Part shown: one piece after another, positions 16,660 to 24,324 of the stretch
Layout of the letters: every line of letters begins with the position of its first letter
Position numbering within the stretch: position 1 is the first letter of the stretch
DNA from: Clostridiales bacterium
GTDB lineage: Bacteria > Bacillota > Clostridia > Christensenellales > CAG-138
Direction of reading: 5' to 3'
Length of the DNA: 64,000 nt
NCBI GenBank assembly: GCA_004558525.1
Contig: SFCQ01000003.1
Span: forward strand, 1-64,000
The notes under the pieces: model-generated
The model's database searches: none
What the model was told of the DNA's origin: nothing
Seen by the model: only the letters and a program-made list of their open reading frames with translations
Made by a program: the position numbers and the translations under genes

Positions 16660-17070
16660 TTATTCCTTATCAAGCTCGCGTGCAAGCGTGCCGAGCATGC
16701 CGTTTATATATGCTGGCGATTTCTCGCCGCCGAAGCGCTTTGCAAGCTCAACAGCCTCGTTTATGGAAACGCTTGATGGTATCTTGTCCATATACAGCAT
16801 TTCATACATGGCAACGCGCATGACGGATAGATCCACCTTCGGTATGCGGTCTATGCTCCAGCCTATTGCAAGCTCCTTTATCTTCTCGTCAAGCTCGCTG
16901 CTATGCTCCTCTATACCTGCAAGCACCTCGTTCGAGTACGCCATGTCGTCCTCGGTGGGTTTTTCAGCTATGCCTGACTTGTCCAAAATAGCCTCGTATG
17001 TATCTTCCCCGCCAAACAGGCGTGCAAAGGCCAGCTTCATCGCCACTTCGCGGGCGGTCTTTCTGCTCAT
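16660..17070 (-). CDS. nusB: Transcription antitermination factor NusB
   Basis: 136 residues, all-helical. It opens with SRKTAREVAMKLAFA and contains GWSIDRIPKVDLSVMRVAMYEML and the INEAVELAKRFGGEKSPAYINGMLG block, both diagnostic. NusB with S10/NusE binds boxA RNA and supports rRNA antitermination. The ATG at 17070 has GGAAGGAAG upstream; an upstream TTG would add eight residues. It heads the nusB-tsaD-like-xseAB-ispA-dxs-tlyA run. Confidence 0.94.
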   Translation of the reverse strand: MSRKTAREVAMKLAFARLFGGEDTYEAILDKSGIAEKPTEDDMAYSNEVLAGIEEHSSELDEKIKELAIGWSIDRIPKVDLSVMRVAMYEMLYMDKIPSSVSINEAVELAKRFGGEKSPAYINGMLGTLARELDKE

Positions 17071-17103
17071 ATGTGATATCTTCCTTCCGGCCAAATAGTC
17101 GGC

Positions 17104-17322
17104 TTATTTATTTTTAGTGAACAGCGAACGGAAAAAGTCGCCCACCCTTCCGCGGCCGCCTTCATCAAGCAATGTGCCAATAAAAAACGCCGCGCCAACT
17201 ATCACGAACAGAAGCAGCGTTTTCCAAAAGCCTATGGTAAACAGCAGCATCGCAAACACTATGCCGAGAGCAACGCTGAGTATGCGCCATTTATACTGAT
17301 TCCAAAATTCAAAAAAATTCAT
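17104..17322 (-). CDS. DUF2273 small integral membrane protein
   Basis: 72 residues with two closely spaced membrane helices (about residues 13-30 and 34-50), the N-terminal FWNQYKWRILSVALG typical of DUF2273, and a basic tail. In Firmicutes this family is found next to Asp23 and AmaP and is thought to belong to the same envelope complex; its molecular role is unknown. AAGGTGG lies before the ATG. It follows amaP by nine bases. Confidence 0.85.
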   Translation of the reverse strand: MNFFEFWNQYKWRILSVALGIVFAMLLFTIGFWKTLLLFVIVGAAFFIGTLLDEGGRGRVGDFFRSLFTKNK

Positions 17323-17331
17323 TTTGCCACC

Positions 17332-17913
17332 TTATATGGTCTTGGGTATCCTGGGCTGCTGCATAGGCAGTATGAGTATATCTACCGAATTCACGCTAAC
17401 GCCGCAAACCCCCTGTATATACTCCTTAAGGCTCTGCTGAAGCGACGCGGTAAGCTCCGGTATAACAGTTTCCGGCGTTACGGAAAGCCTGAGCTTTATG
17501 CATACGCCTGTATTAGGCTCCTGAGCCGGCGCCACAAGCGATTCACATTCCCTTATTTTGCCGTTTGCGCAGCAATGCCGCTGAACAAGGGAATCAATAG
17601 CGGCTATCGTTATATACGCAGTACCGTTATCGTTGCTCAAAAGCAGGGTCGACGTCGGCGCCGGAGCCATCTGCGGCTGGCGCTTTTTGCCCATGGCAAC
17701 AAACAATCTCAGCGCTATTGCAAGCAGCACCACTCCGGCGGCCCCCAGTATAAGCCTGTTGCCTATTATGCCGTTGGTAATAACTGCAATGGGAGCGACT
17801 ATCATATCATAGCTTACAAAATCCATAGCCGTGGCTATGCACAGCGCGCTTAACGCTATCGCCGCGAGCAGCAGCAATACAAGCAAAAACTTATCGAAAA
17901 GAGTGAATTTCAT
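17332..17913 (-). CDS. amaP: AmaP-like membrane anchor of Asp23
   Basis: 193 residues. Two N-terminal membrane helices (about residues 7-30 and 52-72) are followed by a cytoplasmic domain with an Asp23-like alternating strand/helix pattern (GTAYITIAAIDSLVQRHC, then a LRLSVTPETVIPEL segment, then an amphipathic helix). In staphylococci AmaP anchors Asp23 at the membrane. The neighbours Asp23 (upstream) and DUF2273 (downstream) support the assignment. The GKKRQPQMAPAP linker between membrane and soluble parts is basic and proline-rich. AAGGAG precedes the ATG by 9 bases. Confidence 0.85.
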   Translation of the reverse strand: MKFTLFDKFLLVLLLLAAIALSALCIATAMDFVSYDMIVAPIAVITNGIIGNRLILGAAGVVLLAIALRLFVAMGKKRQPQMAPAPTSTLLLSNDNGTAYITIAAIDSLVQRHCCANGKIRECESLVAPAQEPNTGVCIKLRLSVTPETVIPELTASLQQSLKEYIQGVCGVSVNSVDILILPMQQPRIPKTI

Positions 17914-17985
17914 TTGTGTACGCTCCTTACCTTAATTTACGCCGCCGTATTGCGCGGCGGCGTGTCGGCCTGGCTTATATCAAGC

Positions 17986-18420
17986 TTATTTTTCTTCTTC
18001 AGCAGCAGCGGGCTCGACAGCCGGCTGCTGGGGCTGCTTCTTGGCCTTTTCAAAGCTTATAGACTGAACGGATACATTGACTGCGGCAACGGTAAGGCCG
18101 GTCATGGTCTCTATTGCGTTCTTTATGCTGTTCTGGATATTGGCGCAAACCTCATGCAGCTTGAAGCCGTATTTGATTATCACGTTAAGCTCGATGGTAA
18201 CAAGATCTTCGTTAACATCGACCCTTACGCCCTTTGTAATGCTCTTTTTATTGTTGAGCATACCGGTGATGCCTTCCACAACTCCGCCGGCCATACCCTC
18301 AACGCCTTCAACCTCCGCCGCCGCAAGGCTTGCGATAGTTGCTATCACATCGGGAGCAAATGTTATCCTGCCGCCCTGAACTTCGCCCAGCTCGCGGGTA
18401 ATTTCATTATCTGCTGCCAT
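17986..18420 (-). CDS. Asp23/Gls24 family envelope stress response protein
   Basis: 144 residues. The Asp23 domain (about residues 8-115) shows GRITFAPDVIATIASLAAAEVEGVEGMAGG, then VRVDVNEDLVTIELNV and an ICANIQNSIKNAIETMTGL-like helix, all typical. A proline/alanine/glutamate-rich tail ends the protein. These soluble proteins coat the inner membrane through AmaP and respond to envelope stress. AGGAGGG ahead of the ATG at 18420 is near-ideal, suggesting strong expression; the frame open to 18486 is not used. The gene lies about 100 bases after spoIIIAH and may have its own promoter. Confidence 0.9.
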   Translation of the reverse strand: MAADNEITRELGEVQGGRITFAPDVIATIASLAAAEVEGVEGMAGGVVEGITGMLNNKKSITKGVRVDVNEDLVTIELNVIIKYGFKLHEVCANIQNSIKNAIETMTGLTVAAVNVSVQSISFEKAKKQPQQPAVEPAAAEEEK

Positions 18421-18524
18421 AATATGCCCTCCTGATTTTCTTTTTTTGATATTATACCAGATATTTGCAGTCCTGCAAAGCACCATATACCCCCCTTGAG
18501 CCGCAATTCACATATATTTTTCTT

Positions 18525-19043
18525 TTACATGCCTCCTGCCATTATTTTGATGTTTTCCGCTTTTTCTCCGCTCTCTCTTTTCACAATATCCAAAATTTGC
18601 GCGACCTGTTCGCTGGTAAGCTCATCGGCTTCTATCACCACGTTCACGGCCCCCTTGTGGAATGTAACGGCCGCATCGCTGAAGCCCTTTGCAATTATCA
18701 GCTTTTCTATGCTGAACTCGGTCTCCATATTCGCTACAAGCTGCAGCTTCTGCTCCGTCGCGTCCTTAAGCGTTTCAGAATCGTTTGCGCTTGCAGCTAT
18801 CACTTCATCAAGATATTCAATTTCAAGCGCCCTTGTGCTTTCCCTTTCAGCCCTGAAGCTTTCAAAATAGTCCGTTCCCTCATCGTAGAGCACACTGTCC
18901 GCGCCGTTTGCCGATATGTTTGGAGCAAGGGTCATGCCCGGATCGTCCGTCTTTGTTTTTTTAACCGAGTTTATCGAGCAGCTCCAGTACACCACACCTG
19001 CCAGCAGCAGCGCCGCAACGCCGATAGCTATATAACGCTTCAT
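18525..19043 (-). CDS. spoIIIAH: Stage III sporulation protein AH
   Basis: 172 residues, shorter than the Bacillus protein (about 218). One N-terminal membrane helix (residues 5-23), then a Ser/Asp-rich linker, then the YscJ/FliF-like ring-building domain (about residues 80-172, with SIEKLIIAKGFSDAAVTFHKGAVNVVIEADEL region). SpoIIIAH in the mother cell meets forespore SpoIIQ to form the channel across the engulfed forespore membranes. It is the last gene of the operon, starting three bases after spoIIIAG stops. Confidence 0.93.
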   Translation of the reverse strand: MKRYIAIGVAALLLAGVVYWSCSINSVKKTKTDDPGMTLAPNISANGADSVLYDEGTDYFESFRAERESTRALEIEYLDEVIAASANDSETLKDATEQKLQLVANMETEFSIEKLIIAKGFSDAAVTFHKGAVNVVIEADELTSEQVAQILDIVKRESGEKAENIKIMAGGM

Positions 19044-19046
19044 CTT

Positions 19047-19637
19047 TTACTCCTCCTCATTGTTGCTTTTCATTTCAAATACATCTATGCGTTCCGCAGT
19101 TATGCCAAGCACGGTAATAACCGCGTTTTGCAGCTTGAGCCTTACCGATACGTCCGCGGCTCCTTCGGCTATCACTATTACTCCCCTTATCGTAGGCTCT
19201 ATCTCCGTAAGCACTATCGTCTCCGCACCGCCGCTTGTTGACACGGTAGCCGGCCTTGAGGATTCGGTGCGCGTTTGGGTTATGCTCTCGCTGCCTGTGC
19301 CTCTGTTTTCGGTAGTGCCGCTCTGCACGTCCGTACTCATGGCCGGCACAAGCCTTGAGGACGTATCATACGTTATCATCACCTTTACTTTGCCGGCTCC
19401 TCTTATTGAGGAAAGCACGGCCTCGAGCCTTCCTTCAAGCTCGGTTTCCGCCTGTTTCTGCTCATGCTCCGTCTCCTTTGGGGGGTCCGTGCCGTTCCCT
19501 CCGCCGGGTATAAGCACGAACAGCAGCACGCCTAACGCTATAAGCGAGCCGTACACCATAAGCTCAAGCTTTTTATTCTTCTTCATTTTGCCAACAAGGC
19601 GGGAAAAAGCCTTTCCAATATCAAACTCAGAAGCCAC
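19047..19637 (-). CDS. spoIIIAG: Stage III sporulation protein AG
   Basis: 196 residues. A cytoplasmic N-terminus rich in Lys, one membrane helix (about residues 26-44), then an extracytoplasmic region with GRLEAVLSSIRGAGKVKVMITYD and IRGVIVIAEGAADVSVRLKL, the ring-building motif that assembles the SpoIIIAG channel ring. A Ser/Thr-rich insertion (residues 105-145) separates the halves, as in characterised homologues. It starts with GTG at 19637, overlapping the short spoIIIAF by 11 bases, with GGGAGGG upstream. Confidence 0.93.
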   Translation of the reverse strand: MASEFDIGKAFSRLVGKMKKNKKLELMVYGSLIALGVLLFVLIPGGGNGTDPPKETEHEQKQAETELEGRLEAVLSSIRGAGKVKVMITYDTSSRLVPAMSTDVQSGTTENRGTGSESITQTRTESSRPATVSTSGGAETIVLTEIEPTIRGVIVIAEGAADVSVRLKLQNAVITVLGITAERIDVFEMKSNNEEE

Positions 19638-19812
19638 CGTCTACCCTCCCCAAAAGCATAAGAAGCGCCCTTAACGCATACGCCAGCACGAATATCGACG
19701 CCGCCTTTTTGCCCGATCTGCCCATGCTCCCGTTTGGCATTATATTTGCGCACAATACGCCCGCCATGCTCAGCGCGGCAAATGTAAGCATATATGCATA
19801 CAAGCCGTCCAT
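19627..19812 (-). CDS. spoIIIAF: Miniature SpoIIIAF (membrane part only)
   Basis: 61 residues against about 200 in Bacillus. It comprises two hydrophobic helices (about residues 4-24 and 36-55) joined by a polar loop (NGSMGRSGKKAAS), matching the N-terminal double-helix of SpoIIIAF and the order of the operon, between spoIIIAE and spoIIIAG. The soluble ring-building-like domain that normally follows is absent: the stop lies inside the spoIIIAG start region, leaving no room. No other frame here restores a longer protein. I infer a natural reduction rather than an error because the gene still has a ribosome site (GGGGTGAT) and overlaps spoIIIAG by 11 bases. Confidence 0.75.
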   Translation of the reverse strand: MDGLYAYMLTFAALSMAGVLCANIMPNGSMGRSGKKAASIFVLAYALRALLMLLGRVDGGF

Positions 19813-19826
19813 CCTTCATATCACCC

Positions 19827-20870
19827 CTATTCAAACGATACAAAAGCAAGTCCCACCGTCAGCATGAACATAACCGCTACCGCGCTTACCGCAGCAAACA
19901 GGCCGTTTGCCACATCCGCCGTTCTTTCCATCAGATTAGGCGTGCGCTTATCGCCCATAAAGCCGCATATCGCGGCCGTCCCCCTTGCCGCAAGCGCAGA
20001 GCAGCCTATCGTTATAAGCGGCAAGGCCGCAGCCGCGGCTATCGTTATGAGCGCCGCCGTGCCTGCCGCGTTTTTTATAAGCCCCGCGCTCGCCAAAACA
20101 GAATCCATAGTTCCGGACATCGCCCCGCCAACTATCGGTACGCCTTTATCTAGCGCATATTTAGCGCTCTTTACCGCAACGCTGTCGCTCGCCTTCGTAC
20201 TTAGGCCCCATGCGGCCAATATGCCGAAATACACCGTGAATACGGCCCCGCTCAGCCAGCGTATAAACGATTTCAACAATTTGAACATGTGCTCAAGCTT
20301 TTCATCTGCTGCGGCTGCGCCAAGCAGCGCGCACACTCCTGCGGCGGCGCATACCGGCAGCACGGCATTTTTGAATATAGACGCGACGGTCCCCGACAAA
20401 AACGCAGCAAGCGGCGTTATAGCCGCAGCCGTGCCTGTGCCTCCGCTTGCGGCGATCACTATGCTCAGCACCGGCGCTATCGCGTCCATGCAGCCGCAAA
20501 GCAGGCTTATCGTACTTACCGCGAGCGCAAACAGCGATGCGAGCCTTTTTGCCGCTATCGCCGTACCCATGCCGAAGCATACGAACGCCCCCGCGCCGCC
20601 CGCGCTGTCGCTTGGGCTGATTATTCCGATAACGGAGCAGATAAACGCCACGGCTATTATGGCGATATAGGAAAACACGCTGTTTTTCAGCGCATCGGAA
20701 AACAGAGCCAGAATAAACCTCCACACCTGGTCCGGGTCAAGCGAAAAATTGCCGGATGCAAGCTCGTCAAGCAAATTCGTTAATGTGCCGGAATAGCTTT
20801 GCGCCATTATGGCGTCCCATTGCGCCTCCCATGCGCCTATATCCAGGCCCGAAATATCTATATCGCTCAC
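19827..20870 (-). CDS. spoIIIAE: Stage III sporulation protein AE
   Basis: 347 residues against about 400 in Bacillus. A short soluble N-terminus with LTNLLDELASGNFSLDPDQVWRFIL leads into six or seven membrane helices (about residues 60 to 347) with GVPIVGGAMSGTMDSVLASAG, the best conserved segment of this family. It is a polytopic component of the SpoIIIA-SpoIIQ channel. The usual N-terminal signal peptide is missing, and the start overlaps the spoIIIAD stop by four bases, so no longer form is possible without frameshift. Confidence 0.93.
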   Translation of the reverse strand: MSDIDISGLDIGAWEAQWDAIMAQSYSGTLTNLLDELASGNFSLDPDQVWRFILALFSDALKNSVFSYIAIIAVAFICSVIGIISPSDSAGGAGAFVCFGMGTAIAAKRLASLFALAVSTISLLCGCMDAIAPVLSIVIAASGGTGTAAAITPLAAFLSGTVASIFKNAVLPVCAAAGVCALLGAAAADEKLEHMFKLLKSFIRWLSGAVFTVYFGILAAWGLSTKASDSVAVKSAKYALDKGVPIVGGAMSGTMDSVLASAGLIKNAAGTAALITIAAAAALPLITIGCSALAARGTAAICGFMGDKRTPNLMERTADVANGLFAAVSAVAVMFMLTVGLAFVSFE

Positions 20871-21268
20871 CTTGCACCCCCAATAACGCCCTTTATCATA
20901 TCAAGCGCGCTTTTTATAACAGGCAGACACAACGTCACTACCATTATCCTGCCTGCAAGCTCCACCCTGCCGGCTATTGCGCTTTCGCCGGCATCGCGGC
21001 ACAGGTCTGCCGCAAACTGCGCCATGTACACTATTCCCGTAAGCTTTATCAAAAGCGAAAGGAACTCGCTCGGCACGCCGTATTCATTCAGCAATCCGCG
21101 CAGCGTTTCAAACACGCCGCCCATGCTTTTTACGGCGTACAGCAGTACCAGCGCCGCCGCCGCTATTGCTGCCTGCTGGCCAAGCTCCGGCTTGTATGCG
21201 CGCACAGTCATAGCCGCCGCGCTTACAGCCACGGCAAAGCATGCAAGCCTGAATATATCCGCGCCCAT
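20867..21268 (-). CDS. spoIIIAD: Stage III sporulation protein AD
   Basis: 133 residues with three or four membrane helices. FRLACFAVAVSAAAMTVRAYKPELG at the N-terminus and the central GGVFETLRGLLNEYGVPSEFLSLLIKLTGIVYMAQFAADLCRDAGESAIA region (LCRDAGE being most conserved) identify it. It is related to SpoIIIAC and is part of the mother-cell channel complex. It starts three bases after spoIIIAC stops and overlaps spoIIIAE by four bases. Confidence 0.94.
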   Translation of the reverse strand: MGADIFRLACFAVAVSAAAMTVRAYKPELGQQAAIAAAALVLLYAVKSMGGVFETLRGLLNEYGVPSEFLSLLIKLTGIVYMAQFAADLCRDAGESAIAGRVELAGRIMVVTLCLPVIKSALDMIKGVIGGAR

Positions 21269-21271
21269 TAT

Positions 21272-21469
21272 TTAATAAAGCTCGAATATCCGCTTCACGT
21301 TATCGAACAGGTCGCCTATAAGCCCGCTGACTATGCTTAGCGTCAGCACAAGACCGGCCAGCGCCGCAAGCATGGCCATATCGTCGCGCCCCGTCTGCTT
21401 GAGCAGCTGGCATATTATCGCGACCAATATGCCTATTCCGGCTATTTTGAATACTATAGCAACGCTCAT
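21272..21469 (-). CDS. spoIIIAC: Stage III sporulation protein AC
   Basis: 65 residues with two membrane helices. IFKIAGIGILVAIICQLLKQTGRDDMA followed by a second helix and LIGDLFDNVKRIFELY is the standard SpoIIIAC pattern. A small polytopic channel component, paralogous to the N-terminal half of SpoIIIAD. It follows spoIIIAB by about 30 bases. Confidence 0.94.
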   Translation of the reverse strand: MSVAIVFKIAGIGILVAIICQLLKQTGRDDMAMLAALAGLVLTLSIVSGLIGDLFDNVKRIFELY

Positions 21470-21500
21470 ACCCCACCCCTTATCCGGCTTATATAAAGCA

Positions 21501-22007
21501 TCAAACTATCATTATCGCCGCCGCAAAGCCCATCAGCACGCCCAATGAGGAATACAGCTTTCCCTTTCTTTTTGCATCCTCGCCGGCTTCCATATGCCTT
21601 GCTTCAAGCTCGTTTATGGCAAGCTTCATTCTGTTTAGCTGGGCCTGCCTGCCCGCCGCTGCAAAAGCCTCGCCAAGCGCCTTAAGCGACGCTATATCCT
21701 CGTCCTTCAGCCTTCTTAGCGAATCGTTTCTTTGCTCGTTGACGCACTTTTTCCAAAGCTCGGCGGCCGGTTCGTGTCTGCCGAGCGAGTCTGCAAAGCC
21801 CTGCCAAAGCGCCCTTGTCGATTCATTTGGCAGCTTTGAAAGCATGTCGCAAAGCCTGCCCGACGTAAGCTCCATTCTGTCGCATATGGCGCGTGCGTCA
21901 GAGCATAACGCCTGCATAAGCTTTTTTCTTGCGTTAAGCCCGGCCGATGCTGCCGCGCCTATGCCTGCCGACGCGGCAAGCGCCAAAAGAGCCGCTATTA
22001 TCCTCAT
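21501..22007 (-). CDS. spoIIIAB: Stage III sporulation protein AB
   Basis: 168 residues. An N-terminal helix (residues 3-20), a long soluble helical region (residues 25-145 with LSKLPNESTRALWQGFADSL and LKALGEAFAAAGRQAQLNRMKLAINELEAR) and a C-terminal membrane helix (about residues 150-168) are as expected. It structurally resembles GspF-like inner-membrane platform proteins. The ATG at 22007 overlaps the spoIIIAA stop by four bases; a longer frame to 22064 is inside spoIIIAA. Confidence 0.93.
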   Translation of the reverse strand: MRIIAALLALAASAGIGAAASAGLNARKKLMQALCSDARAICDRMELTSGRLCDMLSKLPNESTRALWQGFADSLGRHEPAAELWKKCVNEQRNDSLRRLKDEDIASLKALGEAFAAAGRQAQLNRMKLAINELEARHMEAGEDAKRKGKLYSSLGVLMGFAAAIMIV

Positions 22008-22897
22008 AGCGCCTGCACCTTTACGCTGCGCCCGCCGTCCGCATGCTTTTTTACCGTTGCGCAATAGCCAAAGCAGCCGCTTTCGATGAGCCTTTTTATG
22101 TGCGGCCTGAGCATGGCATGCTCTATATCCTCCGCATGCGCGCTTGCAAGCGCCGCAACGCCGCAGTTCATGGCGTCCATAAGCGCGTCCGCCTCGGCTT
22201 GAGAGCCTATCTCGTCCGTCACTATAACGTTTGGATTCATGCTTCTCACAAGCCGTTTTACGGCTTCTGCTTTAGGGCACATGTCCATAACGTCCGTCCT
22301 TTCGCCAACGTCCATTGTAGGCACGCCAAGATAGCAGGCTGCAAGCTCTCCCCTTTCATCGGCAATGGCAACGCTTGAGCCAAGGTTGCTCAGCTGCCTT
22401 GCCGCGTCCCTTAAAAGCGTGGTCTTGCCAACGCCTGGCGGGGAAAGCACCAAAAGCCCCCTAAGGCATAGACCGTGCTGCGCTGTTATCGCGTTTACTA
22501 TGCCGTCTGCACAGCCCTTTATTTCCCTTGCTATCCTTATATTGAAGCCCGATATGTTCCACAGCCTTGTTATGCTTTGGTTCTCGCTGTACATTCTGCC
22601 GCATACGCCCACGCGGCAGCCTCCCCTGGCAGTGAAGAAGCCCTCCCTAAGCTCATTTTCCATAGAAAATGCGGAGTGCTCGCTCAAGCCCTCAAGCACA
22701 TCGGCACAAAGCGCCTCGTCAGCAATTATGCCGCCCTTGAGCTCCCGTCCGGACACGGTAAAGCGTACCGTCCGGTTTACGCGCACGCGTATCTCCTCGC
22801 AGTTTTTTTCAAGACATGTTGTGTCTACGCCTAAGAATAGCCTATCCGGCAGCAATGCCCGTATTCTTTCAAATGGCGAAAGCTTATCATAAGTCAT
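22004..22897 (-). CDS. spoIIIAA: Stage III sporulation protein AA (ATPase)
   Basis: 297 residues. A secretion-ATPase-like cytoplasmic protein thought to power the SpoIIIA-SpoIIQ channel. Walker A SPPGVGKTTLLRD (about residues 155-167), IADERGELAA, and Walker B-like VIVTDEIGSQAEADAL (about residues 220-235) are clear; the N-terminal half holds the EEIRVRVNR strand. The ATG at 22897 follows GGAGG by 8 bases; the frame continues upstream to 23074 but is not supported. It opens the eight-gene operon and has a sigma-E-like promoter directly upstream. Confidence 0.95.
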   Translation of the reverse strand: MTYDKLSPFERIRALLPDRLFLGVDTTCLEKNCEEIRVRVNRTVRFTVSGRELKGGIIADEALCADVLEGLSEHSAFSMENELREGFFTARGGCRVGVCGRMYSENQSITRLWNISGFNIRIAREIKGCADGIVNAITAQHGLCLRGLLVLSPPGVGKTTLLRDAARQLSNLGSSVAIADERGELAACYLGVPTMDVGERTDVMDMCPKAEAVKRLVRSMNPNVIVTDEIGSQAEADALMDAMNCGVAALASAHAEDIEHAMLRPHIKRLIESGCFGYCATVKKHADGGRSVKVQAL

Positions 22898-22920
22898 CTG
22901 CCTGTCCTCCGTATCGATAT

Positions 22921-22949
22921 ATGATATGAAGGCACACGGCTCAATATCA
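22921..22949 (-). promoter_or_regulatory. Sigma-E-like promoter of the spoIIIA operon
   Basis: On the minus strand TGATATT (22943-22949) and CATATCAT (22921-22928) are separated by 14 bases. This fits the Bacillus sigma-E consensus (-35 ATATT type, -10 CATACANT type) in sequence and spacing, and spoIIIA is a known sigma-E operon. It overlaps the last codon of the upstream membrane-protein gene. No expression evidence is available. Confidence 0.6.
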
Positions 22950-23396
22950 CAACGCCTTTGCTCGTTTTGCCATAAGAATATCCATAAGGCCAATATCCAT
23001 GGCGCACAGCAAAAACTGCCATGGTATAAGGCTTTCTTCCCTAAATTCAAACACGGCGTAGCCATCATAAACAAAGCCCATGCACGAGAACAGCGCGCTT
23101 ACAAAAACAGGCAGCAAGCAAACCGCTGCCAGGCGGCCAAGCTCCGCCCTCCCTCGTTTGTTATTTGCCCCGCCGGAGCTGCAAAGCAGCATAAAGCAAG
23201 CAGGCACGGCAAGCACGGAAGCGTCAAAGCTCACCTCTCCCGCCGGCCGGAACGATATATCCGAAAGCGCGAGCGCGCATAAAGCCGGAAAGCACAGCGC
23301 AAACGGGCGTATGCCGAGCCTTGCGCAGGCCTTTTCGGTCAAAAAAGTTATATTCATTATAATTGCCGCAAGGCAGACCACTGTATTAAGCTGCAT
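22947..23396 (-). CDS. Unrecognised membrane protein upstream of spoIIIAA
   Basis: 149 residues with about four hydrophobic segments (residues 5-20, 32-46, 62-74, 88-110) and a basic C-terminus ending MAKRAKAL. I do not recognise the family. GGAGG lies 9 bases before the ATG at 23396, so translation is credible. Its stop lies at the spoIIIA promoter, so read-through into spoIIIAA is possible, and it may be a sporulation-associated gene; that is only positional inference. Confidence 0.55.
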   Translation of the reverse strand: MQLNTVVCLAAIIMNITFLTEKACARLGIRPFALCFPALCALALSDISFRPAGEVSFDASVLAVPACFMLLCSSGGANNKRGRAELGRLAAVCLLPVFVSALFSCMGFVYDGYAVFEFREESLIPWQFLLCAMDIGLMDILMAKRAKAL

Positions 23397-23466
23397 ATAA
23401 AAAATCCTCCGGAATTATGTTGCCCCGAAGGATCGAACCAAACACGCGTCAATTTTATGCAATTTG

Positions 23467-24324
23467 CTAAACGAGCCTTATGTAGCCCGCCATATCGCCC
23501 GTTGCACCTTTTTTAGGCGTATCTCTTCTGTGCGAAAACAGCCTTTTTTCATCTTCAAAGGTGCATTTTTGCATCATGGTTATGTTCTTTGGCAAAACGC
23601 CCGCTTCAATAAGCTGTATCGCCTGCGCAGCCTCAAGGTCGAGCCACGCATGGCCCTCTCTTCCCGGTGTCGTGCATACGCCTTCGCCAAACTCAATATC
23701 AAATTTTGCTGCAAGCGGCGTATCCACCTCGTAACAGCTTTGGCAGATGCAAGGCCCCGTTGAAGCTATCATATCTTCCGGCTGAGATCCATAGCTGTCG
23801 CGCAAAAGCTCAACAACGTTTTTGCCTATCCTGCCCAATGTGCCTTTCCAGCCGGAATGGGCTATGCCTACCGCCCTTTTAACAGGATCGTACACAAAAA
23901 AAGCGCCGCAGTCCGCATGGTTGGTTATAAGCGTCAAGGCCGGATCGTTTGTTATAATGCCGTCGCACGGCGGCAGCGGAGGTTCGTTAAATCCCCTTGA
24001 AGCGTCGTTTTTGTCTACTTTGATAACGTTTACGCCATGCTCGTAGCTTACCACGACCATGCTTTTGTATTCTATACCCGCGCCGAGGCAGAAGCGCCTG
24101 AAATTCTCCCTTACAAGCGCCATATCGTGCGGCTTTTGAAAATTGAGATGCAGCGAATCATACGGCGCAGGGCTCACTCCGCCGGTTCTTGCCGTAAAGC
24201 CATGCTCAACGCCGCCTTGAGCCGATAGCTGCTCCGACCTGAAAAAGCCTATTCCATTGTTCTCCTGATAAATGCAGCCGTGCTTGATAAGCGCGGCCGC
24301 CTGAGCGTATTCATTTTTTGTCAT
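23467..24324 (-). CDS. pgeF: Laccase-domain protein PgeF (YlmD/YfiH family)
   Basis: 285 residues. The family motifs are present: GVSPAPYDSLHLNF near residue 50, NHADCGAFFVYDP with the metal-binding His and Cys, AIAHSGWKGTLGRIG-type with the second His, and GPCICQSCYEVD. In E. coli PgeF edits misincorporated peptidoglycan stem residues; other members act as purine nucleoside phosphorylases, so the precise substrate is open. Its ATG overlaps the nrdR stop by four bases, so the two are coupled, a common Clostridia pairing. Confidence 0.9.
   Translation of the reverse strand: MTKNEYAQAAALIKHGCIYQENNGIGFFRSEQLSAQGGVEHGFTARTGGVSPAPYDSLHLNFQKPHDMALVRENFRRFCLGAGIEYKSMVVVSYEHGVNVIKVDKNDASRGFNEPPLPPCDGIITNDPALTLITNHADCGAFFVYDPVKRAVGIAHSGWKGTLGRIGKNVVELLRDSYGSQPEDMIASTGPCICQSCYEVDTPLAAKFDIEFGEGVCTTPGREGHAWLDLEAAQAIQLIEAGVLPKNITMMQKCTFEDEKRLFSHRRDTPKKGATGDMAGYIRLV

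Noticed and set aside
19583..19849. 88-codon frame that might be a fuller SpoIIIAF
   Set aside because: It is in a different frame from the two-helix sequence and its translation is not hydrophobic; it has no link to the family.
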